Source: Rhodoferax sp. OV413 (GTDB taxonomy: Bacteria; Pseudomonadota; Gammaproteobacteria; Burkholderiales; Burkholderiaceae_C). Taken from it: a stretch of DNA of 64,000 bases. Positions 8,538-15,342 of the stretch are shown in pieces; position 1 is the stretch's first letter; each line of letters begins with the position of its first letter. A program made the translations under genes and the position numbers. The stretch spans positions 310,001-374,000 of the forward strand of contig NZ_FNJA01000002.1 in NCBI RefSeq assembly GCF_900104385.1, given 5' to 3'. Under the pieces are notes generated by a model. That model was not told the origin of the DNA. It worked only from the letters and a program-made list of their open reading frames with translations, and made no database searches.

Positions 8538-8834
8538 TTAGCGCGGCGTTGGCCGTTTGACGCCTGGCACCGTAGCCCGGCCGGCGGCAGTGTCGGCGCC
8601 GCGGGCGGTCAGCGTGGCCAGGGTCACAGCACCAGCCTGGCGCTGGGTGACCAAGCCCACCTCGGCAAGCCAGGCGATATCGCCCTTCACCTGGTCGGCG
8701 CTGGCACTGTGGCCGTAGATAGCGTCAATGGCGTCGCGCACCAGGAATGCGTTGGCGCTATAGCCCGGCGTCTCCTGTAGCACCAGCAGGATGGACAAGC
8801 GCCGATCTTCGGTCATGGCAGTTTGAAAGCTCAT
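8538..8834 (-). CDS. Mu gp26-like protein
   Basis: A 98-aa protein whose N-terminus (TEDRRLSILLVLQETPGYSA) and winged-helix-like body (DQVKGDIAWLAEVGLVTQ) match the small phage family placed just before DUF3486 genes in Mu-like phages. A DNA-binding role is inferred from the fold-like pattern only. Its start overlaps the end of the gp25-like gene, and it is 10 bases from the gp27-like gene. Confidence 0.75.
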   Translation of the reverse strand: MSFQTAMTEDRRLSILLVLQETPGYSANAFLVRDAIDAIYGHSASADQVKGDIAWLAEVGLVTQRQAGAVTLATLTARGADTAAGRATVPGVKRPTPR

Positions 8835-9196
8835 TTATTGCTCATTAGGTGGGTTTGAATAATCGACGTCTGGTGCTCGATGCGCTTGAGCATTTCGCTC
8901 AAGCCATCAACGCGTGCATCTAGGTTCGACACCTGCGAGCTGATCTTCCCGATCTCTTCATCGGTGGGAACATGCTTTACTACCTCTTCCAGCACCGACA
9001 GCCGGGTGTTCTGGTTTTCATTGGCTTTGGTGCTCTCGCTGATGAATACGGTCAACTCGCCGTGCAGCTTGGTCAGTGCCTTGGCGTTGTCGTCGTCTTT
9101 GGTGCGCAGGTACACCCACACGCCCATCAAGCCCATCGCTATCCACTGTGCGGCAGCCATGTAAAAACCCATCGCCTGGTAGTTCAAATCGGGCAT
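8831..9196 (-). CDS. Mu gp25-like protein (DUF2730)
   Basis: A 121-aa protein starting MPDLNYQAMGFYMAAAQW, with one N-terminal membrane segment (FYMAAAQWIAMGLMGVWVYL) followed by a long helical, coiled-coil-like region. That architecture and its place before the gp26- and gp27-like genes match DUF2730. The ATG at 9196 is preferred because an AGGTGG site lies upstream. The open frame extends further upstream, but that part is Cys-rich and implausible. Confidence 0.75.
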   Translation of the reverse strand: MPDLNYQAMGFYMAAAQWIAMGLMGVWVYLRTKDDDNAKALTKLHGELTVFISESTKANENQNTRLSVLEEVVKHVPTDEEIGKISSQVSNLDARVDGLSEMLKRIEHQTSIIQTHLMSNK

Positions 9197-9209
9197 CCAA
9201 TGCCACCTT

Positions 9210-9638
9210 TCAAAGAGATTGCACCGGCAGCACACCCGCCAGCAAAAGAATGTCGTTCTGCACCGTGGTGGCACGGCACAGCACCTTGTAGGTACAGCCA
9301 GGCACACCGCCGCCCAGTTTCTGGAGTACGCGCCCGCCCTTGATCACAGGCACGCCAAAGCGCAGCGCAGCCGGCGTAGGGTCGGTGCCGCGCATTACCG
9401 TGACGACCATGTCAACGGTGGCGATCTTGTCGCCGTAGGTGAGGTCTTTGGTGAAGTCGAATTTGGCGGTGATGCGCTCTTCGGAGAACTTCACCGGCCA
9501 CAGCCAGCCGTTCGCCTTCCAGGAAGCGAACCAGGCGCGGCCGGTGGCATCGCAGTCGTAGTCGGGGGTGGGATTGCCCGTGCCGGCATCGACCACGTAG
9601 AACGCGGACGAGAAAGCGGCAGCGTTGAAAGCGCTCAT
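9210..9638 (-). CDS. putative virion structural protein (fibre-tail adaptor-like)
   Basis: A 142-aa protein, beta-rich, with a distinctive centre (FTKDLTYGDKIATVDMVVTVMRG) and an end (YKVLCRATTVQNDILLLAGVLPV). The pattern of a short Ig-like domain that begins with GD.IATV and ends in a transcript of hydrophobic strands resembles small adaptor proteins of transposable phages. It is the first full-length gene behind the late promoter at 9695-9749. The function is inferred, not certain. Confidence 0.5.
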   Translation of the reverse strand: MSAFNAAAFSSAFYVVDAGTGNPTPDYDCDATGRAWFASWKANGWLWPVKFSEERITAKFDFTKDLTYGDKIATVDMVVTVMRGTDPTPAALRFGVPVIKGGRVLQKLGGGVPGCTYKVLCRATTVQNDILLLAGVLPVQSL

Positions 9639-9673
9639 GAGAGCATCAGCTTTCCGCCTGGGAGTTGGGGCAT
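9635..9673 (-). CDS. possible 12-codon leader peptide
   Basis: The first ATG downstream of the predicted late promoter (9673) opens a 12-codon frame, MPQLPGGKLMLS, whose TGA overlaps the start of the adaptor-like gene as ATGA. A GGTGA site lies just upstream. It may be a leader peptide that couples translation, or a remnant of a lost gene. Confidence 0.25.
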   Translation of the reverse strand: MPQLPGGKLMLS

Positions 9674-9694
9674 CGGGTCACCTTGAACTAAGTA

Positions 9695-9749
9695 AGGTGG
9701 CACTATGCCGCGCGCGCGCGAGGTGGGGCTACTAAAGCGTTTTACATTG
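9695..9749 (-). promoter_or_regulatory. candidate late promoter for the packaging/head unit
   Basis: On the minus strand the dyad GTAAAACGCTTTA (9733-9745) is followed by a GC-rich spacer (CTCGCGCGCGCGCG) and the inverted repeat GGCATAGTGCC (9699-9709), which contains CATAGT as a possible -10. The spacer and inverted repeat are nearly the same as those at 14901-14924, well beyond the dyad alone. If CATAGT is the -10, the dyad centre lies about 43-44 bp before the transcript start, the place where Mor binds at Mu Pm. Function is inferred. Confidence 0.55.
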
Positions 9750-9775
9750 AGTAGCGGGGCGGCGGAGGGACCATA

Positions 9776-9797
9776 GAAAAGGCCACCCGAGGGTGGC
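9776..9797 (-). terminator. intrinsic terminator after the HNH-like gene
   Basis: On the minus strand GCCACCC-TC-GGGTGGC forms a 7-bp GC stem with a 2-base loop, followed by CTTTTC. It lies 46 bases past the stop of the HNH-like gene and just before the late promoter at 9695-9749, so it separates the two units. Confidence 0.7.
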
Positions 9798-9842
9798 GCT
9801 TAGATCGTCGGGTTCACCGGCAGCGGGTGGGAACTAGAAAGT

Positions 9843-10751
9843 TCATCCCTGCACGGAACCGCCAGGAAGCGTCAGGGCCTGAACATCTGAGGAACTTAGG
9901 TTCACTCCCTTAAGGAGATCTTCCAGGGGGCGGCCACTGCTTGGCCATAACGGAGTGGTAGGAAGGCGCGCTCCACTCAGCCCTACTGCCATAGTAGCCA
10001 TTTGTAGCATGCCATTACTGATAGAGCTACGCGCATGAAACACTGCTCTATCGATACAAAAGTAGGCATTATTTATGTGCAGCGGAGTGTTTTCCGTACC
10101 CATGCCCAGAGGAACGCCGATCGATTGAACATAACTCCTACGCCACGAATCGCGCAGATTTCCAAAACTAACCTGCCACCCATCAAGTGGGTGACCATTC
10201 ATGAGGGCAGTTCTCTGGTGTTGCGTAGTTTTCAGAATGCGACCGTGGCACTCCAGATTAATCGCGACCATCGCAACCCACCGAGAAAGTGCAATGCACT
10301 CTTCATGTGAGTGGACCTGCCAGCCACCTTTCACCAATTGCAAAACCAGAGGTTGAGCGATCTTGTGAATATCACTCATCCATGTGGTGTTGCACCTCTC
10401 GCAGACATTTCGCACCGTCGAATCAAGAAGATCGCCGACAGCTGACAGAGGGTCACTTCTATGAAAATCGACTGGCTCCCAAAATACAAGCCGCTCGGGA
10501 CGGCCAACAGAATGAAACCTGTATTGGCTAACTCTACCTAGAGCTTTTATCAACCATTTGCCAAAAATATGCTCGTCTGTGAGCTTTTCAACCTGTTGGC
10601 AGTAGATACACTGCCCAGAAGTTGGCACCTTGACCACACCATATTTGAGGTCGAAACCACAGTTTTCACAAAACGGATTGTCGCAGTCGAACACCTCAGT
10701 CTTGCATCGTCGGCATATTTGAGTAGGCGTGGATTGTTCAACTGGGGCCAT
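9843..10751 (-). CDS. zinc-ribbon and HNH-like protein, candidate prophage cargo
   Basis: A 302-aa protein with two zinc-binding parts. The first is an N-terminal ribbon (C13, C16, C28, C31). The second has CIYC (48-51), LTDEH (57-61) and VCERC (116-120) followed by NTTWMSD, an arrangement typical of HNH-type endonuclease relatives. The C-terminal 170 residues show no recognised domain. The gene is much lower in GC than the phage genes around it and lies between the lysis and head units, with its own terminator. It could act in defence against other phages or in DNA processing; that is inference. Confidence 0.65.
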   Translation of the reverse strand: MAPVEQSTPTQICRRCKTEVFDCDNPFCENCGFDLKYGVVKVPTSGQCIYCQQVEKLTDEHIFGKWLIKALGRVSQYRFHSVGRPERLVFWEPVDFHRSDPLSAVGDLLDSTVRNVCERCNTTWMSDIHKIAQPLVLQLVKGGWQVHSHEECIALSRWVAMVAINLECHGRILKTTQHQRTALMNGHPLDGWQVSFGNLRDSWRRSYVQSIGVPLGMGTENTPLHINNAYFCIDRAVFHARSSISNGMLQMATMAVGLSGARLPTTPLWPSSGRPLEDLLKGVNLSSSDVQALTLPGGSVQG

Positions 10752-11064
10752 CGACGAAGGAGTCCGTAAGCTAGTGATGCAGCATTATGAATTGACAGAA
10801 TACCGAACGAACCTCCGTTATTCCTATTTTTAGCAAGAGGGATAAAGTCCAAGCATCCCTATTTGCCTGCCTGATTCGGAACAAGCCGCCCTTCAGCCAT
10901 CAGCAGCAGCGCCCTTTCGGAGCCATGCAGATCACCATCGCCGTCGGTGCCGATCAACAAAAACGCTCACGGAACGGCGTTACGCGTGAAAAAGTGCATA
11001 CGATCAAATGTCACGAAATGCATCCCCTCTGTTACAGTCTTTGTAACAACTAACAGAGGTAGGC
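10752..11064. promoter_or_regulatory. intergenic region with inverted repeat before the 43-aa gene
   Basis: About 310 bases with no gene on either strand, relatively AT-rich. TGTTACA and TGTAACA (11030-11036 and 11042-11048) form a perfect inverted repeat 16 bases before the plus-strand ATG at 11065 and may be an operator. The promoter of the minus-strand HNH-like gene should also lie here, but no strong -35/-10 pair was picked out. Confidence 0.4.
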
Positions 11065-11196
11065 ATGTCAGACGAATCGATACTGGGCGGCACCATCATC
11101 TTGATGGTCCTGGCATTTGCCATCGCGGTCTACCTCCGTAAAAAGCGCCCAGAGCACCCTGACGCAGCCAAGGAACTGGAAGATCAGCAGTGGTGA
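11065..11196 (+). CDS. 43-aa single-pass membrane peptide
   Basis: Begins MSDESILGGTIILMVLAF, with one membrane helix (about residues 8-23) and a charged C-terminal tail (RKKRPEHPDAAKELEDQQ). GAGG lies 4-8 bases before the ATG. It is the only plus-strand gene within the minus-strand late region, with an inverted repeat upstream and a hairpin overlapping its stop. This suggests an independent unit, perhaps expressed in the lysogen, for example in superinfection exclusion. No family was recognised. Confidence 0.5.
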   Translation: MSDESILGGTIILMVLAFAIAVYLRKKRPEHPDAAKELEDQQW

Positions 11197-11218
11197 TCTA
11201 AGAAAACCTAGATCACCA
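11191..11218. terminator. hairpin between convergent genes
   Basis: TGGTGATCTA and TAGATCACCA form a perfect 10-bp stem with an 8-base loop. It overlaps the stop of the 43-aa gene and ends 7 bases before the stop of the esterase gene that converges on it. There is no strong T-run, so bidirectional termination is plausible but not certain. Confidence 0.5.
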
Positions 11219-11224
11219 ACTGGA

Positions 11225-13567
11225 TCAACTCAAGATGATGTTGTCCATATAGACACCGTTGGCCACGCCACCAAACCCAGAGAGATACTGGACCGGCGCG
11301 TTGCTTGTTGGGTAGTTGGTGTCCGTAACCGACACTGCACTAGTCCATGCAACACCATCAGCTGAATAACTCAAGCTGATGGTGTTGCCGATTGCCGAAA
11401 CACGATAGTGCTCATAGTCTCCTGTGACCAAAGATAGCGATCCGAGCAAGACCAGTCCGGTCGATGCGACCCGGTATAGCCGGAGTTGCCCGCTGGTCGC
11501 GTGCATCATCCCTAGGTAGCCCTGCAAGGCGCTCGGATACCCTGTGACAGTCGTACCCGCCTGAGGACGAATAAGGAAGCCATCACGCGCAGAGCCGGAG
11601 ATTTGCTTGCGGTCCCAGGTGACCGTTTGGTCGGCCGTCGGGTTGAACAAGCTCATGTTGAATACATCAACTACTGGCTGAGAGCCCGTAGCGCCAATGC
11701 TGTATTTGCCGCTCCAGCCCGTTGCGCCGGTATTCTTCACGACCAAGGAGCCAACGAGTGCTGCAATGTTGGCTGGCGCTCCGTCCACAGTGTCAGCTTC
11801 AAACGTATAGCTACTGCCGCCAGATGCCGCTGCTGTGGAACCGGTTGCCGTGGGCGATGGTGCACCAGCGCCGCCAGAATTGGCGGGCGTCACACGGTAG
11901 TCATAACTGCTCGAAGCAGCGAGACCGGTAACGGTCGCCGCTAGAGTCGTGCTGACGCCATCAGCAAAGGTCAACCAAGTTCCGCTGCTGGCGAGCTTGT
12001 ACTCCACCGTGTAATCGGTGGGCGCGCCGCCCGAGCCAGGCGCAGACCAGGACAAAGGTTGCGTGGATGCCGTCGCCGTGCCAAGGGACAAGCCCGTGAC
12101 TTGACCAGGTGGCAAGGACGCTGCGGATGTAGTAACGCTGACCGTGCTTGACACCGGCCCCGTCCCAGCGCTGTTGCTCGCTGACACTCGAAAGTCGTAT
12201 CCTGTGGACGCGGACAGCACGGTTACGGTTGCAGAGCGTGTGATGGATACGCCATCCGAGAAGGTGGCCCAGCTGCCGCCGCTTGTAAGCTTGAACTCGA
12301 CGATGTAGTCGGTCGGCGCGTCGCCAGTGGCCGGCAGGTTCCAAGTCAGCGCCTGGCTTGTGGCGGTGGTGGCTCCTGCAGCAAGCCCGGTCACCTGGCC
12401 CGGGGCGACAATAACAATGGAACCATTGCCAAGGTTTGCTATGGCAGCAGGCACGGCAGAGGCCAAGCGCACACCCATGATGCGTGCGCCGGGAGCCGTG
12501 TCGAAATGCAGGTTATCTGAAGAATAGCCAGATGGGCCTTGAACGTAGGTAACGCCGGGGGTGCTGGCCGCAACGGCCAATTGCGCGTCACGAATCGAAG
12601 CCCAGCTAGGGTTAGCCGTAAGCGCTTCGGGAACCATGCTACCAATGATGAACCAACTATTCGCAGCCCCAGTAATGCGCGCGCGAAAACCCGCGATAAG
12701 CGCACGTTGTGCGGCGTCATACGCCGCCTGTGTGACGCCGCCTGCACCATCGCTTTCGCCTTGCATCCATATCGTGCCCACAAAACGTGAATTCGGAAAT
12801 ACGAGCAGTGCAGCCGCAATCGCTGCATTGGCTTTAGCGATTGCATTTTCGTAGTTAGACCCACCTGGGCTACCCGGCCCCCAAGTGGGCGGCGCCGCGA
12901 CCATAGACGTCCCACCTACACTTACCGGAACAATCAGCACTCGGCGGCTCGGGCGGATCTGACGAGCGTATGCCCGCCCAAACCAAGAGGCAGGCCCCGT
13001 GCGGCCGCCTGCCGTAGTTGCATCTGGATGCTTGAGAGGGTCAGCGCCTAATCCGATTTTTTGGTAAGACGCGGTATCTGAGGGGTAGCAGGCGTATTGC
13101 CATACGGCGCCATCAGTAGGGTCCGCAAACGTATCCATCGGTTCACGCCCGGCCATACCTGACTGACCAGCTGCAAGGACAATATCGAAACCGAAATCCG
13201 AAGTCAGTGCATTCCCATCCCAATCCACCCAGGATACCCCATTGCTCGTGTAGATCTTATAAGGCGCGGCGGAGCCGACAAGCCCTGTCTTGCCTGCATG
13301 GGTTGCGGCTGGCTTCGCCGTTTGCAGCGCGGCAACTGTTGGGAATATGTTTTCTGGAGCAAGCCGCAGCCCGTCTTCATCCAGCACAAGGCCGTCACCG
13401 ACAGTGATCTCCTGCGCTTCTGCGTCGGTGCCATCTTTGCGGCCCAGCAGCGCCGGGCCTTGAAGCTGCACCGTGTGCTCGGCATTCCAGTGGCTGGGCT
13501 GCACCTGCGTCGGGTCGTCACCATCCGGCTTCGTGCTGGTGAAGGGGTGGGTTACGCGCACCGTCAT
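11225..13567 (-). CDS. tailspike-like SGNH/sialate O-acetylesterase-type protein
   Basis: A 780-aa modular protein. Residues 1-100 (MTVRVTHPFTSTKPDGDD, QPSHWNAEHTVQLQGPAL) look like the virion-attachment start of phage tail fibres. Residues 125-375 form an SGNH-type carbohydrate esterase: GQSGMAG with nucleophile Ser136, GTIWMQGESDG near 264-274, and SSDNLHFD with Asp351 and His354. Two fibronectin type III modules follow (about 392-480 and 485-575), then a 190-residue lectin-like beta domain. Its place directly after Rz, in the lysis unit, is unusual for a fibre. It may deacetylate host surface polysaccharide during adsorption. Confidence 0.75.
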   Translation of the reverse strand: MTVRVTHPFTSTKPDGDDPTQVQPSHWNAEHTVQLQGPALLGRKDGTDAEAQEITVGDGLVLDEDGLRLAPENIFPTVAALQTAKPAATHAGKTGLVGSAAPYKIYTSNGVSWVDWDGNALTSDFGFDIVLAAGQSGMAGREPMDTFADPTDGAVWQYACYPSDTASYQKIGLGADPLKHPDATTAGGRTGPASWFGRAYARQIRPSRRVLIVPVSVGGTSMVAAPPTWGPGSPGGSNYENAIAKANAAIAAALLVFPNSRFVGTIWMQGESDGAGGVTQAAYDAAQRALIAGFRARITGAANSWFIIGSMVPEALTANPSWASIRDAQLAVAASTPGVTYVQGPSGYSSDNLHFDTAPGARIMGVRLASAVPAAIANLGNGSIVIVAPGQVTGLAAGATTATSQALTWNLPATGDAPTDYIVEFKLTSGGSWATFSDGVSITRSATVTVLSASTGYDFRVSASNSAGTGPVSSTVSVTTSAASLPPGQVTGLSLGTATASTQPLSWSAPGSGGAPTDYTVEYKLASSGTWLTFADGVSTTLAATVTGLAASSSYDYRVTPANSGGAGAPSPTATGSTAAASGGSSYTFEADTVDGAPANIAALVGSLVVKNTGATGWSGKYSIGATGSQPVVDVFNMSLFNPTADQTVTWDRKQISGSARDGFLIRPQAGTTVTGYPSALQGYLGMMHATSGQLRLYRVASTGLVLLGSLSLVTGDYEHYRVSAIGNTISLSYSADGVAWTSAVSVTDTNYPTSNAPVQYLSGFGGVANGVYMDNIILS

Positions 13568-14193
13568 GGGGTACCTTTCTTCTGCAGGATGAAATCGATC
13601 AACTTGTCGTGCCGGACGCGGTCTTCGGCGCAGAGCTGGGCGTTTGCGGCCTGGTTGCGGGCGGCGAGGTCGAAGGTGATGCCGGTTCCAGCAGCACAGG
13701 CGGCCTCGGACGTATCAGCAAGGCCGCAGGTACCTGCAGGTCGGTCTGCGCCGGCAAGGGAGCTGTTCCACATCCAGACAGCACCAGCGCTGAGCTGTAG
13801 CTCAAACTGACCAGGCTGCGACGGCACCAGGTCGACGAGCCTCGGCGTCTGCGCGGGGTCAAGGGCCTGCGCACCAGTCGGCGCAGCTCCCAATTGAGCG
13901 CCAGGTACAGGTACACGAACAACAAGAGGAGCACGGCGGCGTTGTAGCTCATTGAAAGCACTTTCAAGTTGGGAATAACGGGTGTCTTGGTCGCGCAGCG
14001 CCTGGCCCAGGTCGACCTGGGCGGCGTCGCCGCGTTCGAACTCGCGGAACTTTGCGCCTGCTGCAGTGCGCTCGGTTTCGAGCTGGTCGGCGGCGTGGCG
14101 GTTGTCGGCGGCGGAGCCGCCCCACCAGTAGCCGCTGCCTACCAGGCCAGCAGCTGCGAGCACCAAGGCGAGCAGGCGCCAGGCGAGCGTCAT
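13564..14193 (-). CDS. Rz-like inner-membrane spanin
   Basis: A 209-aa protein with an N-terminal membrane anchor (WRLLALVLAAAGLVGSGYWWG) and a long periplasmic helical part (QLETERTAAGAKFREFERGD, QALRDQDTRYSQLESAFNEL), the layout of i-spanins. It acts with the outer-membrane spanin to join the two membranes at the end of lysis. Its start overlaps the holin-like gene by 4 bases, and an Rz1-like frame is embedded within it, which strengthens the assignment. Confidence 0.75.
   Translation of the reverse strand: MTLAWRLLALVLAAAGLVGSGYWWGGSAADNRHAADQLETERTAAGAKFREFERGDAAQVDLGQALRDQDTRYSQLESAFNELQRRRAPLVVRVPVPGAQLGAAPTGAQALDPAQTPRLVDLVPSQPGQFELQLSAGAVWMWNSSLAGADRPAGTCGLADTSEAACAAGTGITFDLAARNQAANAQLCAEDRVRHDKLIDFILQKKGTP
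13599..13808 (-). CDS. nested Rz1-like outer-membrane spanin
   Basis: In another frame within Rz there is a lipobox, ALVLSGCG, followed by a Pro-rich stretch (IRPRPPVLLEPASPSTSPP), the signature of Rz1 lipoproteins. The only in-frame ATG is at 13967, and it would put the lipid-modified Cys at residue 66, too far for a signal peptide. A TTG at 13808 or CTG at 13814 close to the lipobox is therefore more likely, although both give a very short signal. The protein is real by pattern; its start is not settled. Confidence 0.5.
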   Translation of the reverse strand, partial: SLSYSSALVLSGCGTAPLPAQTDLQVPAALLIRPRPPVLLEPASPSTSPPATRPQTPSSAPKTASGTTS

Positions 14194-14435
14194 GGTTCGT
14201 CTCCGGCGCTTGGCGGGGTTTCGTCCAGGCTGGCCTGGCGCAGGATGCGCAGCCCGACAATGGTGATGCCGAAGGCGGCGGTCACGTAGGGCCAGTACTG
14301 GGCGGGAAAGATGGGCTGGATATACGGCAGCATGTCGGCCTGGATGGCGGACAGCACCGTCAGCACGGCAGTAGCCTGGATGGTCAGGAAGCGCCAGGCC
14401 TTGCGCCAGTCGGCGATCAGGGCGGGCTTTTTCAT
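14190..14435 (-). CDS. holin-like membrane protein
   Basis: An 81-aa protein with hydrophobic segments at about residues 16-40 (FLTIQATAVLTVLSAIQA) and 47-66 (YWPYVTAAFGITIVGLRIL), with a charged tail. Its size, topology and place between endolysin and spanin genes match phage holins of the DUF7940 kind. Both neighbours overlap it by 4 bases. Confidence 0.75.
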   Translation of the reverse strand: MKKPALIADWRKAWRFLTIQATAVLTVLSAIQADMLPYIQPIFPAQYWPYVTAAFGITIVGLRILRQASLDETPPSAGDEP

Positions 14436-14896
14436 AGCAGGCCCGGAAGGTAGCGGGTCTTTTTGCCAGGCGTGAAGACGGCCGTCAGAACCTGTTTGCG
14501 TGGCTGGGCACCGTAGACGGCAATGCCCAGGTGCACCCAGCTGCCCTCATAGATCAACTGGTCTGCAACTACGCCTGCAGTCATCAGCGCTCGGCAGATG
14601 TCCTTTGGGGAGCCGAAGCGCGGGGCGATGAAGTCGGCAGCGCGGCCATCCGGGTGTGCGCTGGTGCTGTCGCTACCCACCAGCGTATTGAGTTTGGGGC
14701 AGCGAAAGCCGCTGCTGATGATGATGGGCGCACCGTTCAGTGTGGAGCGCACCACCTCCAGCACGCCGGCCAGGCGACGCAGGTTTTCAATCTCGGAGGT
14801 ATTGGGCTGGTTGGCGATTCCGAAGCGCTCGGCTTTGTCCGAGATCGTGAATTCGCTAAGCCAGAAGTTGGTGGTGAGCTGGGTGTCTTTAGGCAT
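14432..14896 (-). CDS. peptidase M15-type endolysin
   Basis: A 154-aa D-Ala-D-Ala-type peptidase that cuts peptidoglycan cross-links. The zinc-site motif SAHPDGRAADF supplies His81 and Asp88, and WVHLGI supplies His122, as in M15 family endolysins; ISSGFRCPKLN precedes them. The ATG at 14896 (MPKDTQLTTNFWLSEF) is chosen because homologous endolysins begin like this. A further upstream ATG (14917) overlaps the predicted promoter. There is no Shine-Dalgarno site, and the predicted transcript start falls at or next to this ATG. First gene of the lysis unit. Confidence 0.85.
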   Translation of the reverse strand: MPKDTQLTTNFWLSEFTISDKAERFGIANQPNTSEIENLRRLAGVLEVVRSTLNGAPIIISSGFRCPKLNTLVGSDSTSAHPDGRAADFIAPRFGSPKDICRALMTAGVVADQLIYEGSWVHLGIAVYGAQPRKQVLTAVFTPGKKTRYLPGLL

Positions 14897-14950
14897 GCAC
14901 GGCAGTTTGCCGCGCACGCGCGAGGGCGTCGTTTAAAGAGTTTTACTTCG
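14896..14950 (-). promoter_or_regulatory. candidate late promoter, Plys-like
   Basis: On the minus strand the dyad GTAAAACTCTTTA (14934-14946) is followed by CTCGCGCGTGCGCG and the inverted repeat GGCAAACTGCC (14901-14911), then the endolysin ATG at 14896. The dyad centre (14939.5) lies 43.5 bp from that ATG. It is the counterpart of Mu Plys by position and shares sequence with the elements at 9695-9749 and 2366-2418. Activation by the Mor-family protein is inferred. Confidence 0.6.
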
Positions 14951-14958
14951 CGCGCCGT

Positions 14959-15330
14959 CTATTTCTTCGTCTTGCCAACGAGGGCCACAGAATAACTCAG
15001 AGCTTCGTCGAAGTCTGTGGGCGATAGCTTCTGGCAGTACAGCGACACATTTCCGGAGTCACCCGCATGGAACTTCTTCGGGTTCAGATAGGGAATAGCG
15101 AGGTACCAAGCACAAGCCGCTTTGGGCGCCTTCTTCCCGTCCAGGCCCTGCCCTGTGGCGTAGGTATAGGCCAAGTTGCGCTGCGCGTTGTAGTCGCCTT
15201 GGCTAGCATTGCGGCGGAGCTGCTCCACCTCGGTGGGCAGAGAGGCTGGTTCAATTGTCTGAGCAAATGTATGCGCACTGAACGACGCCGCCACCAGCGC
15301 AAGCGTGCTCGATAGTGTTCCGATTTTCAT
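14959..15330 (-). CDS. exported Sel1-repeat-like protein
   Basis: A 123-aa protein with a signal peptide (MKIGTLSSTLALVAASFSAHTFAQ) and one Sel1/TPR-like repeat (ASQGDYNAQRNLAYTYATGQ followed by GLDGKKAPKAACAWY). GGGGGAG lies just before the ATG, and the gene is 12 bases downstream of the repressor in the same direction. It is therefore probably expressed with the repressor in the lysogen. It lies upstream of the lysis promoter, outside the late unit. A lysogenic-conversion role is inferred. Confidence 0.7.
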   Translation of the reverse strand: MKIGTLSSTLALVAASFSAHTFAQTIEPASLPTEVEQLRRNASQGDYNAQRNLAYTYATGQGLDGKKAPKAACAWYLAIPYLNPKKFHAGDSGNVSLYCQKLSPTDFDEALSYSVALVGKTKK

Positions 15331-15342
15331 AGCTCCCCCGAT

